This document shows, piece after piece, positions 29,301 to 40,480 of a stretch of DNA of 64,000 nucleotides. This DNA comes from Fasciola hepatica. Lineage: Eukaryota > Platyhelminthes > Trematoda > Plagiorchiida > Fasciolidae. The position numbers and the translations under genes are program-made. Under the pieces are notes generated by a model. The model searched no databases. It was not told where the DNA came from and worked only from the letters and a program-made list of their open reading frames with translations. The stretch is from NCBI GenBank assembly GCA_948099385.1, contig CANUEZ040000156.1, forward strand, positions 5,911,501 to 5,975,500. Reading direction: 5' to 3'. The first letter of the stretch is position 1; each line of letters opens with the position of its first letter.

Positions 29301-32300
29301 ATCTTTCGTTTTAAGCAGGAAGATATAGAGGGAACTCTAAATCCAATGAAAGAAATTGCGACATTATAAGACTTTCCAAGATTTCTCAGTAGGACCGATA
29401 GAGCGAAAGCTGGCCGCCTAGAGGGAACATTGTTTGAATACATTTACTTCAACAACGTTTGACATGGAGTAGATCTTACATGATGAACGATAAAATTATC
29501 AGGGGCCTGTTGTATATCAAAGGCAAGCGGGGAGAATTTATTGAAAATAGTTTGGTACTTTGATTCTAGTTTGCTGTTTGAATACCATAGCAAGGTATAC
29601 CAAGACGTTAAAAACCATGGCAAGTAAGGTTCCTTTATACTCTCTTGGTTAAAATTCCAACTGTCATTTACAGCAATAAAACATCCAAGTGCAAGATCAT
29701 CGTCGTATTTTCCGCCAGGAAAAATAAATCATGAGGGAAAAAGACCAGAGACGGAGAAAGAAACGAGAATCTAATGGCTCCGTGGAAGATAAATGCTTTT
29801 GCCCTTGGGAAAGCACAGGTTCACGACAGGTTGTGGTTAGACTGATGTTATTTACAGAACTAAACTGTTTTTCCCAAACCCACAAACATTTTGAGAAGTT
29901 TATTCTGCTTACGAACGTCCTTTTTTATTTGAGGAAGACCAAGAAATTATAGGGTTTTAGTCCATGTACCCACTTACTGCACACAAAGGATTCATCCGAA
30001 CTTTGTGGGCAGCAACTGCTTGAGGTTTCAAAGCCGCTGGTAGGATTTGCCTCGCCTTTATCGATTGCCCGGTAACTCGTCCATTATAATTATTTTGACT
30101 CTTTGTGTAAATATCTGATAAAACGTTATAATATTGTTATGGAATTTGTCTAATCCTAAACGAAGGTTTTTTTAACATCTAGGCAAATCTGATTCAGTCG
30201 GACCTTCTGGTTGACGTACTCATTAGGATCCGTAATGTTTTACACGAATAATTGACGGCAAATGATTCGTCCTCATTTCTCTGTCACTCACTGCAAACTT
30301 TTTACAGAAAACTTTGATTTTTTCTGGATGGTTGGTAAATAGATATATCTGATAATTAGTGCTCGACTGAATACATATTACTAAATTTTTAGTGATGAAA
30401 AATGGAAAAACACATACACCAGCTATTTTCCAGTCTTCTGTTCCGTATTTTATATTTATCGCAATTAGCCACTCGATAAAAAAGTCGGTTCATCGAGCAG
30501 CAAACCAGGGTGATCTTTGACACGTCAGCAAATATCACATTCAACCTTTCGTACTGACTCCATCTACCTGAACACTGATTTGACTATATACTGCAGTAAA
30601 ATATGACAGCATGTTTATCATGGTATTTGATGGGATTCGAATTTGTTACAGTACAAATTTACTTTCTGTGTAAAACTTGTTGCTCGATGGTTGGCTCGGT
30701 GATAAGTGATAGGATCGCCAGGACTAAGAACGTTACGCCCGTCCACCTGTTAAACAAGGTCCAAATAAAGCCGATACTTATGTTTTGAAATATAGTCTTT
30801 ATTAATACATCGGGAAAACAAATGGCTAATTTGAAAACAACTCACATACTCCACTCTGTCTAGGATATTCTCATTTAAGTTTTCCCAAAGCTGTAGAGAA
30901 ATAGGTCCGAAAAACAGTGAAAAAACATGTTTGTAATTGTATAACTACTTCAAAATTATGAGTGCCAAACATGTTTCTTTCTTTCGATACAGCAAAAAGA
31001 AGTTAACAAAAAGGATATGAATTCCGTACCATCATATTCCAAGAGTAGCACCAGAAAGTAAATATTCCCGGACAATCTTCATTGGCTGGATCGATCGCTT
31101 TTCAAAGAAGGTTCGAGGTTTATTTGAAGATAATAGTGAGAAGTATTCTCAAACGTCTTGATTTCAGTACTCGCGATTTCATCAAAAATTGTCTCAATGA
31201 GAGTGAGCCCCAGATTGGGAACAAGTTCAAAACTATGCTGGCAATAATGGAAGGCTTCAAAATTGTTTGATTCAGAAAACAAACTCCTTTTTCTGTTTGC
31301 TGGGGGATTCTGATAGCAAATCAAAGCAGTTTTGCACGCTTTTTCCATCTTCAGGCTTTGCTCTGCATTTCGTTTAAAATTTAAGATTCTCGTCTGTTTC
31401 GTAACACAACGATAGGATTCCATTAAACGTCCCCCACCTTTTGAAGGTGTTCGAATCCCGACATCTGTTTTTAGAATTTCCCAGTATCCAATCAGGGTAA
31501 ATGTATTCAGAATTGGAACGTATGTTCCTGATATAATTTTTTGTGAAACTTTGATCCGACTTATTCAACACACGTGAAAATATAAAGGACATTCGGCTCG
31601 AACTACCAATTCACAGAAGTTGATGTGAAGTGAAATTAGTCATGCCAAAATATTTTTTGAATAGAATGTTCAAAATTTTCCATCCAAAATAGCCGCGGAT
31701 AATTCTATCGTTTTCAAAAATACACCACGTTTACTTGCAGTGAGCCAAAAATTAAATTATTTTTTCATTGGGTAACATCAAATCACCACACAGAGGCATA
31801 TCCGTTCGTTTTGTTTTCAGTCACGTGATGTGGCATTATTCTCGCTCGAGTTACAAGGAAGGCTCAAAGTTTGCTTCACTTAGTTCATGTTATTTCAAAC
31901 CTGTCACAAATATCAGCATTATCGTCGTTTTCCATTCTTCAGTATTGTACCTGCTCCAAAAAGAATACCCAGAAGTACGATGCCATTTGAGCTAGAAGAA
32001 TCCCATTTGGTTTCGAATTTTCTGGAATTGTCAGTCAGCATGAAACCAGAGTTTTCTGCATTATTTTATTCTCTCAAGATTAATTTAAGCTTCAGAATAG
32101 GGCATACTGTATGAACTTCTATTTGTGGGGAACATGAGTTCCAAAACGGATCTTTCAGCCTAGAGAACTCACCTAAGTTTATCGAGTAATTCGAAGAAAA
32201 AATACTCTGATAAGCATTCATGTATATGTTATAGATTTGACCAGTGAAAGTTAAAATAAAAATACTCATTGAAAACTTTCTACTTTCAGCCTGACTAACA

Positions 32301-34433
32301 ATCGCCAATAGTAAAATATCATAGTCGTTCGCCGTCTTGAAGTTACAAGATTTGATTCGCATCACCTCCATTTTTACTTAGCTTCTAACCACTCATGGTC
32401 CGTTTGTATCCAAAATGTTTCTGGACTTCGAGTACCGAATAGTGCGGTGTGCTTTTGGTTGCATGATTTATACAACATTTCAGCTTCACTCATACACTAA
32501 AAAATTATACTATAGTAAGAATAAATGAGTTTACCATAATTTTGGATCTAATACGTCTCACAAGATGATCTGACATTTTCCTGCAAAATGACCTGAATGG
32601 TAAAAGGATAGTTGTGAGTTAGTGTGTAAAATGACGCGATCAACTTGTTCTTTCAAATATTGTTGTAGTCTGTGTATCGTACATAAGGACTTTTCAAAAA
32701 TAAAATTGACGATTGGTTCAATACTTTTGTTTTTCGTCCATCTCACTCATTCTCGAGATCGATCATTACCTGACGTTGTTTATTTTTGACCTCCAACAAT
32801 ATTCCAATCCAGATTCGAGATGTACACCTAAAAATAAAAACATAATTAGAACAGGCTGCTGAACCTCTTGCGCACGAGATGTTGAACTTACCAAATCACG
32901 AATGAAGATGAGCACACAATGTGAGATAGGCGTCGCGAATATTCTGTCTTGCAGAACAAAAGGCATGAATAGAACCGTTTATTCTGAACGAAGTTTAACT
33001 TTCATGTTCTACCAGCGAGGACGACTTTACTTGCCAATAAAGTTCGTAATTATAATAAAAGACAACATGCGTTCCTATGAAAAAACGTATATTTTGTCTT
33101 TTTCTTTGAAGCACCGGAAGCTTCGACAATTTTTCTCGGCTTATTGACAAAGGAGGAAAGTTTGTTTCCGTAACGGACGGATTCAGAATGCATTTGTTTT
33201 GACGGCGTGGGAGAATAACGAAACAACAATTGGTATGCAAAATGATCTTGTCTGGCTTTTATCGAAGGTTATCCTTGGTCTATATTTACAAGTGGGAGAA
33301 TAGAATTTACCAATCAATGATAAACTGCCTCAAATAGTTCTCCAGCGGTTCAAAGTTAAAATCTTCACTGACTGTTCTTGTGTTACTCGGGCAGTATGAA
33401 GCCCAAGTGATATGAATTATGATTGGGTCCCTTTGTTTTTCGAACAAGTTGATGTTCAAATTTTCTACTCAGCATAGCAATGTTCTGGAAATATCCCGGG
33501 TTTATTCTTCTCTATTTCCAAGAGCCAATTAGACTTGGTTATTTTGTAAACCGTGGCCTGACAAACTAGCGTAGAAGGCACGCGCTGAGAGCAGTTTTAT
33601 CACCAAAGCGAGCTCACTCAACATTTTGAGGAAAAAAGCACTTTCGCCTCCGGTTTTTTCACAGATTTCAGGTTCATCTTGAAACAGTTTATACGATTGT
33701 CTGACAAGTACCCAACAAATCTGGAAGTGGTAACATTTTCAAAAAGGAAACTCACAGGTGGGTCATGGTGACTCACGCACGTTTTATGAGCGGTGACAAC
33801 TGCGTACGTGATAGTGGGTAACCAGTCAGGAACAACGGACTTAGGGCAACCTGCATGAATGTTAGCCAAAGAGAAATCTGGCTGTTAAACAGGCTATGTA
33901 TGGAATATATTGAAAAACTATGAAGGTGAGGAACATAAATGTCTACTCATTTCTTGAGTGCTACAGAGCTTCTTCTAGGAGTGCGTAGGATACAAACAGC
34001 GAAATTACTGTAACATATACTCGAAACGCCAAGGATACTTCACTTGAGCAATTGCCACATAATTGTGGAAAGAAATAAGACGATCATAAATATTTTCGTG
34101 AAATAAAAATCACCTTCCAAAAGTAATGTGATGGGTTTTACCACAGTAATATGCAAATTATACTGATGTGTTGAGTTATTTACCTTTGGTTGAGGTAACT
34201 GTAGACATCCAACCACATTTCCGGCTGACATTCCGAATGTGAATGCAGTCTTATTTCAGGGCTTGAGGAATACGTTTCCAAAACGAACTTTCAAGTCACG
34301 GGAAAATTCATAAACTTGCTAAAATTTACAACTGAAACAAAAATCATCCAAATGACCTAGATAATCTTACAAAAAGCATATCTATTTGGAAGAATCGAGG
34401 GCTTGACACCGAAGGAATCCATTATCGACTCTT
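23340..34433. other. Non-coding stretch of 11 kb, no gene recognised
   Basis: The longest frames (26174-26563 plus, 129 codons; 31079-31423 minus, 114 codons) show no domain, and both look like chance frames. A 2-bp-spaced inverted repeat CATATAAC-CA-GTTATATG lies at 24830-24847. A short AT-rich direct repeat AGTTAAAATAAT occurs twice near 28553-28575. No retroelement motif was recognised. Confidence 0.5.
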
Positions 34434-35024
34434 TCACATAGCCAAACCAATATCAGTGGGCGAAGAGAGTAACAACCATTGGCAACTGGATGGTTTACAC
34501 TTCGTAGATAACGATAATTGATTTGGATGATAATGAGGCAAAACGCAACTGTTTACAATTTGCGAATGTTGATACGGGCAAACAAGTTTACATAGCCAGG
34601 CCTGGTTGATATCTTTGGTGAATGCTTGCAAAAGTCGAGTAATTCCATCTGAGTGGCCATACAGCTTCTTTAAAGAACACTTTGGACAAGCCTGCTGAAG
34701 TTGAGACAACACAGGAAAAACAATAGCAGACGGCACGACTACGGTCCTGACTAAGAAAACCAACAAAGCCATGGGCTGAGTTTCAAGCCAGACTGAGAAC
34801 ACGGAACATCCGTTTACCCTGGATGGAACGATAGGAGTCTCTAGTGGTGGTGCGTATTTAGTAAATCGTGAACCTTGAAGGAAATTCTGTAGCAACTTGG
34901 TCAAATCAATACACCTCGTGACTGATTGTAGCATCGCGGTATTTAGTGTGCTATATTCTTGCAATGTCCTCCGCGTTGATGAATCAGAATAGGTTTGGAC
35001 CGATTTGATCATATTACTCGTCAC
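34434..35024 (-). CDS. Unassigned 196-codon open frame
   Basis: This is the longest open frame in the window. It begins at a GTG; the open frame continues about 16 codons further upstream to a stop, with no ATG there, so a true start is not evident and an exon or pseudogene is as likely as a complete gene. The predicted product is rich in Leu, Ser and Val, with a hydrophobic stretch around residues 81-105 that could span a membrane, and a scattered Cys pattern near residues 113-150. I recognise no family. It ends about 310 bp from the left arm of the Penelope-like element, so it may belong to an older mobile element. Local base composition is a little less AT-rich, which lengthens chance frames; the coding call is weak. 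Confidence 0.2.
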   Translation of the reverse strand: MTSNMIKSVQTYSDSSTRRTLQEYSTLNTAMLQSVTRCIDLTKLLQNFLQGSRFTKYAPPLETPIVPSRVNGCSVFSVWLETQPMALLVFLVRTVVVPSAIVFPVLSQLQQACPKCSLKKLYGHSDGITRLLQAFTKDINQAWLCKLVCPYQHSQIVNSCVLPHYHPNQLSLSTKCKPSSCQWLLLSSPTDIGLAM

Positions 35025-35336
35025 CCCTTCTAAAGTGTATTGAGTGGTCCGTCTTTCATGTGAAAATGGGGTCCGCTAGTGGGTTCGGCAACATTATCCC
35101 ACAGGAGTGGCTAAACAGAACTGTTTGACGAGGCATAGCAAGAATGGCCTCAGTAGTATATATTGTGAGGAAGTTCCGTTATACTCACCTTTGCACAACA
35201 AATGAGCATAAAATATGAAAATGGTGAAATTGAGAATTTGGCAAAAGCTAGTTGGAGAAAAAAACTTCAAAAGAATCTGACCATAATATAATATGAGTCA
35301 CGGGGGTTGAAAGAAAGTTTGGTCAGTAATTACATA

Positions 35337-35571
35337 TATTCATGCCAATACAACAATATATATATATGACTAGATACAAAAGGGGTATATTCCACAAAAT
35401 TCGGGTCAGGGATTACTGTTTACACCCAGTATGGTGCAGGATTATCCGGAGACCACATGTGAATGGACTAATAAGTTCTCAACATGTAGGCTTTCGGACG
35501 TTCTTGTACCTGACGTTGGGTGGTGAGTGGGCCAGGGTAGACTGAATGCATGCACAAGTTTCTTCTGAGCA
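35337..35571 (-). repeat. Left inverted arm (pseudo-LTR) of the Penelope-like element
   Basis: Reverse complement of 35997-36255 with only scattered differences. Both arms start from ATTCATGCCAATACAAC at the outer end and reach TTCTGAGCA at the inner end. The AT run here is about 11 bp against 36 bp in the right arm. Confidence 0.85.
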
Positions 35572-35589
35572 TATGCTGTTCACCGAAGA

Positions 35590-36126
35590 TTGGCAAGCCT
35601 CGTCAACAAAATATTCTACGCTGCTAAACTGCGTGTTTTGTTCACCTCTAAGTCAGCGGTGTGTTTGCGGATAGAAGACAATGTGCCTGTTTCTGCAGCC
35701 TCATGGTGTGTGTATTCCTTCACTCGTTCCTGTGGAGCAACGTATATCGGCCGCACGACCAGACGCTTGTCTGAACGCATCCGTGAGCATTATCCAGAGT
35801 GGTTTAGGACTCGAACAATTAGGTCAATTACCAGAGCAGTCGTTTCACACCTAGCAGAAACTAATCACATTGTGAACGTGGATCATGCATTCTGCCCCCT
35901 GTATAGGGTCCGAGGTCGGCCGTCAAGACTGGTGAGAAGTCGCATCTTAGCCATAGCGGAAGCGGTCGGGATTCGCCTCAACCACCCCCCTTTATGTGCT
36001 CAGAAGAAACTTGTGCATGCATTCAGTCTACCCTGGCCCACTCACCACCCAACGTCAGGTACAAGAACGTCCGGAAGCCTACATGTTGAGAACTTATTAG
36101 TCCATTCACACGTGGTCTCCGGATAA
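35590..36126 (+). CDS. GIY-YIG endonuclease domain of a Penelope-like element (partial)
   Basis: C-terminal endonuclease of a Penelope-like retroelement; in intact elements it nicks the target DNA for reverse transcription. The frame is 178 codons and opens with TTG, consistent with a 5' truncation rather than a real start. CVY (residues 40-42) and TYIGRT (51-56) form the GIY-YIG pair, followed by RRLSERIREH (58-67) with the conserved Arg and His. C48, H67, H87 and H93 fit the Cys/His zinc-binding pattern of these endonucleases. AEAVGIR (123-129) supplies the conserved acidic residue, and LCAQKKLVHAFSLPWP (135-150) resembles the usual C-terminal end. Codons beyond about residue 136 lie inside the right inverted arm, and those past the LPWP segment are probably untranslated sequence read through. 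The domain is free of stops, unlike the other relics, but without its reverse transcriptase it cannot move by itself. Confidence 0.8.
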   Translation: MASLVNKIFYAAKLRVLFTSKSAVCLRIEDNVPVSAASWCVYSFTRSCGATYIGRTTRRLSERIREHYPEWFRTRTIRSITRAVVSHLAETNHIVNVDHAFCPLYRVRGRPSRLVRSRILAIAEAVGIRLNHPPLCAQKKLVHAFSLPWPTHHPTSGTRTSGSLHVENLLVHSHVVSG

Positions 36127-36198
36127 TCCTGCACCATACTGGGTGTAAACAATGATCCCTGACCCGAATTTTGTTGACTATACCCCTTATGTATCTAG

Positions 36199-36242
<44 letters not shown>

Positions 36243-36255
36243 ATTGGCATGAATA
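35997..36255 (+). repeat. Right inverted arm (pseudo-LTR) of the Penelope-like element
   Basis: Contains the end of the endonuclease frame, a 3' untranslated stretch, and an (AT)18 run at 36201-36236 just inside its outer end. It pairs with the left arm, so a transcript across the element would form a long double-stranded stem of more than 200 bp with a loop of about 425 bases. Confidence 0.85.
36201..36236. repeat. (AT)n microsatellite, 36 bp, in Penelope arm
   Basis: AT run inside the right pseudo-LTR. The matching place in the left arm (35356-35366) has a run of about 11 bp. Confidence 0.95.
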
Positions 36256-39200
36256 AGAATCACTGAAAACGAGCTTGTTCGCCAACCTGTAGTTTCCAAA
36301 TGTGCTCTGGGTTATTTTTCGGACGTCATGTATTAGTTTTCTTGATTCCTGCAATATTCAAGACTCTAAACAAGTATATACTTCTCGGGAAATTTGAATG
36401 CTCCTTTAGCGTTCGAGAAATACTTTCTGATCTGCCAACTTACACAAATTAAATGCACAAAAGGACGATGGTTGAATAAATCTAAAGTATCAGGTGTTGA
36501 AGGGAGGCCTCCGTGTGATGATTGTTTCTGGCCGTTTCTAGTGGCCTAAGGTGAGCTGTTAGAGGAGAAACTTTCGTTTTTTGTGCTGTGAGACGAATTT
36601 TTGATGAACCATTTGTAAGCGTCGAACAAATAAATTTCAACTTCTCTAGTGATTATGTTTATTATCCATGGTCAGGATCAGCAGATGTTTCCAAAAGATT
36701 TGGGTTAGAAACTTCTTTGCAGATGAGAGGTGAATTAAATCTCAGACTGAATTCAGGTAAAATAAATAGTTGAAAAAAGGTTTATTTCTGAGTGCAACAC
36801 AGAAACCCTGTAATTACTAGCAGAAGCTGTGCTAGAAAAACGGCAATGTTCGAGCTCATGTTGCTGCAATCAGTTAATCAATTCGTGCCAGTGTATGAAG
36901 AAACTTCATGGACAGTCGTAATTGTTGAACTAAACAAGTAAATTAATCATTATTTCCATGTTTAAAAAATGAACAGCAAAGGCTCCCTTGGCATCTTTAT
37001 TCCTAAACAATATAAGCTTGTTTCAAGATTCTTCCAGAACGGATGCAATTATTCTAGGATTGTGCTCACAAAACTTTGCAACACATGTAGGTGCATGAAT
37101 TTTCTGGGATACCACTTCTAATGGGAGAAAGAAGCCCACATTTCTACACATTAGCCGTACTTAATCGAGAAAAAACTCGAATTACCGTCTGTCTGCCTAC
37201 ATCGTACGTTCCGAAATTCAAATCAATAATTTTTTGCAACTATTGCGTTCCAGTTGAATGCTGCTGGAATTTCGACCCCGTTTCTAATGCAATTGGTATT
37301 CTCGTTAATTTCCGCAATAATCTGCATGGTACCATAGTTTTTATTAGGATCGCTAGCACTAAGGTTCTCAACTGTGAATAAAAAAATTCTCCTCGTCTAT
37401 GTCATTTTGGAACAAGAAGGAAAACTTGGAACATCATACGAGCAAGAATTAGGGTACAATCTAAGCTTCTCTCAAAAATCACAAAAGTTGAGAGAACATA
37501 TTGTAATAGTTATCTACCAGGAAAAAGATAAATGACTGTGTTCCTATTGCAACAAGCTTATCTTAGTAATCTGCATGGTAAACAAATGACAATGACTCTT
37601 CATATTGAGGTTACACCTTTTTGATACAGGGTACTAATATTCGCCAAAAATGTGACCTCCGGTTGAGATGGAACCACCTACTTTCAAGTGTTTGTGATGA
37701 CATCTGTGTAATAAAATTTAAGGGAAACTATATATCAGGGTTACGGTCAAGATACGGATCATATAGATCCAGTGTACCCACCTATTATAGCATATATTTA
37801 TCCGGGATCCCGGCGTGAACGAATTACCACATACTCAACGCAATACCGTTTGAATGGTTGACCATCTGTATTTGGTGAAAGGATGGGCCAAGTAAGGTGC
37901 AGAGCTCGCAAGAATTAGGCCTGGAGGCACTAGTTTTGTCCGACAGAAAAATCTGCTCTACTAAGAATAGGAGTAGTCGAATGTTTGCTCACAATCGACT
38001 ATCTATTCAACCTTGTTCAACTTCAGGTTTATAATTACTCGGCCAAAATGGGAATGTTATCACAATTTAGAACGACCATATCCATTGGTATACGTTCACA
38101 AGTATACGGAGGTGACCAGGATTACTCCGAGTGAAATATAAGCTCAGAAATTTAAGTAATGCTTAGAACTTCGGGCAGCTAGGATGGCAAATCATCTGCT
38201 CTTACAGCTATTACGAAATCGGTAATTTTACGACTGAAAAAAGTAAGGTACTAGTTAGATAGATCAGGTTTTATATCCTTTCGGAACATCTTAGAAAAGA
38301 GGTTTTTGTATTCCGAAACGATTTCCGTCGTTTCTTGAGTAACCCCTAGCGGAGTTAAAATGGTCATCATAATGATCTATCAACCCTCCGGCACGGAGTT
38401 AGAGTCTTGCCCACTCAGCCGGCAACTTTCACCTACAAGCAGCCGCCGAATGGCCGCGAAGCTTCCTGAAATATTGTTCCATCATTGGGTGAACAAATTA
38501 TGCAAAATGAATAAGAATAAAAAGTCAAGTAATGTGCACAAGGGCGCAAGGTTAACTCTTTTCAGTGGTTCTGTGAATGCACGAGTGATTTTTTGGGTTA
38601 CGCTTTCGTTTGTGTAAACCACTATTATTAAAAAACGAACACTGAATTTGGCGGAAATAAAACGGGACCGACTGTTTTACAATGGAATGGTGCAAGGCCG
38701 AATTTGCCGCTACAGTTATCACTTTGTATTCGTTACGAATGAAGGACCAATATCTAAAGTGTATCCACCACTGCGTAACGTGGTCATTTGTGCATTTCAA
38801 TACTCGATAACCTCCAGATAGTAAAACAGTGAAATTAGTAGAGTTCACGCCGTTTCGTAAATGCGCTCGATTTTCGGAATAGCAGTATCTTTGTCTGACA
38901 GTTCTGCTCGTGCATCTCAGTAATGCGTATCAATATCGGTTGTTACAGTTAGTTAGATACTTTCAGAATACACTGATAAGAACTGCACAGTGGCACACGT
39001 TGTTGGACCACAAATAACTCCACTTTGTTCGTGAAAACAAAATTTAGACAATAACCTTTTCAGGTGGGGAAATGCACTAAATTTTGTAAACTGACTGTCA
39101 TTGGGAAAGTTGGATCAAATCTACTGAAACTGCCACGAAATTCGAGAATAATGAAATGAATAAAAGATCAGGAAATGCCACGCCCCCACTTGCCGTTGGA

Positions 39201-40410
39201 CCTATGGTTGAAAAAGTGTCACAAATGAATAAGAATAGAAACTCGCTCAGATAATATGCCTTGCAATTGATAATTTGACAGTGCATCCTTTCGGCCGAGT
39301 ATTTGTGAACCACCTTTACTGTTCAGCTCCATCCTGTTATCACGTAGGTAATTCCTTTGCCACGGCTATTTTTTAGCCCTTTGGAAAGATCGGCTGGTAT
39401 CGCGGGAACGTAATCTATTAGTTGGATTTCATCTGCTGCTCACGAGTCTTTCTTACTTTCCCTCTGTTGCAGTTCTATTGAGATCATCTATTTTCCCCAA
39501 CAACAAGAGGAAATCGCTCGATATTGTTGCAGAAATTTGAGATTTTCTAGTGAGTCATCGACCAAAATCCACTTGCCAATTCGCGCGGTGCGTTTTTTGT
39601 CTTGTTCCGTTTTTTTCATATCCAACCGGAATTATACGTCGTAATTTGTTTCCGAATTTTTAGATAACAGCCCTAATCGTGAAAAAGCAAGCTGCTAAGT
39701 AGACTCTTTCGGACAAATTTCATGTTATTTTAGGGTGTTTCCACAGCAAGTTCAAGTTTGCGGTCAAAAGTAAATCTTATTAGGAATTGTAATGTGAAAT
39801 CAACAACCGACCTGTTCCAGTCACCGATAAATACATTCCAATTCATGTCAGAGTAGCTTCTACTGATTTCACTAATAAAAGCCCAGCAGAAAGAAGCAAA
39901 ATGAAAACCAAAACATTCTGGGAATCCAGAGCTATATCTTGACTTTACGTCAATTTCGCTTTCAAAGACGGTTCAGGATTAAGCACACGGTTGCTTTTTG
40001 TATTGCGTGACCTTGACATAGAGTTCATGTCAGAGACCAGTCCTATGTTTCAGTTATGATTTCGTGATGTCAGAAAAAAGACACCTAGGAGTTTCATAAT
40101 TACCTACACTAGTGAATAACTGGGAGATGGATTTGTTTACTAAGTTAATCGAGTGTTATTGTGATGGATGTTTTGCGAACCTTTTCCGTGAACTGAATCC
40201 TTTTTCTTCAAATAATTAAGGTAAAACTGTCAAAACAAAATGTGTTGAGCAAAATTTCAACATATTTGACCTAGTTATTCATCTTTTAGCTGACTTTCCT
40301 TCGGACTCCACCTTTCACAAACAAAATTCAGGTCATCCGATCTACCTGCATTCTGAAGCATCCGATTCGATTTTCGTTCGTGTTAGAGCTCAATACTGGT
40401 GCATACCCAC
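36256..40410. other. Non-coding stretch, nothing recognised
   Basis: No gene or repeat family recognised. A small GC-richer patch at 38380-38470 holds no known motif. Confidence 0.5.
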
Positions 40411-40480
40411 TGCCACACCCAGGGTTTGAACCCGGATCTTTTCACCTTGAAGGCAGGTGTGTTACAGTATTTCGAAAAAT
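40411..40480 (-). repeat. tRNA-like fragment (anticodon arm and T-arm)
   Basis: On the minus strand a perfect 5 bp anticodon-type stem CACCT/AGGTG encloses a 7-base loop GCCTTCA (40459-40443). After a short variable stretch a T-arm follows: CCGGG/CCTGG around TTCAAAC (40435-40419), holding a B-box-like GGTTCAAACCC. The D-arm is degenerate and no matching acceptor stem is seen. This is probably a tRNA-derived SINE head or a decayed tRNA pseudogene. Confidence 0.4.

Larger units (their letters stand above)
35337..36255 (+). mobile_element. 5'-truncated Penelope-like element with inverted terminal arms
   Basis: A GIY-YIG endonuclease frame is enclosed by two nearly identical arms in opposite orientation: 35337-35571 and 35997-36255. 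They differ by a few substitutions and by the length of an internal AT run. The right arm contains the last codons of the endonuclease frame plus 3' untranslated sequence; the left arm is the reverse complement of the same segment. Penelope-like elements are known to be 5' truncated and to carry partial copies of themselves as pseudo-LTRs in direct or inverted orientation, which this matches. The reverse transcriptase domain is missing. High identity between the arms suggests a fairly recent insertion compared with the RTE-like relic at 56.7-59.4 kb. Confidence 0.8.
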
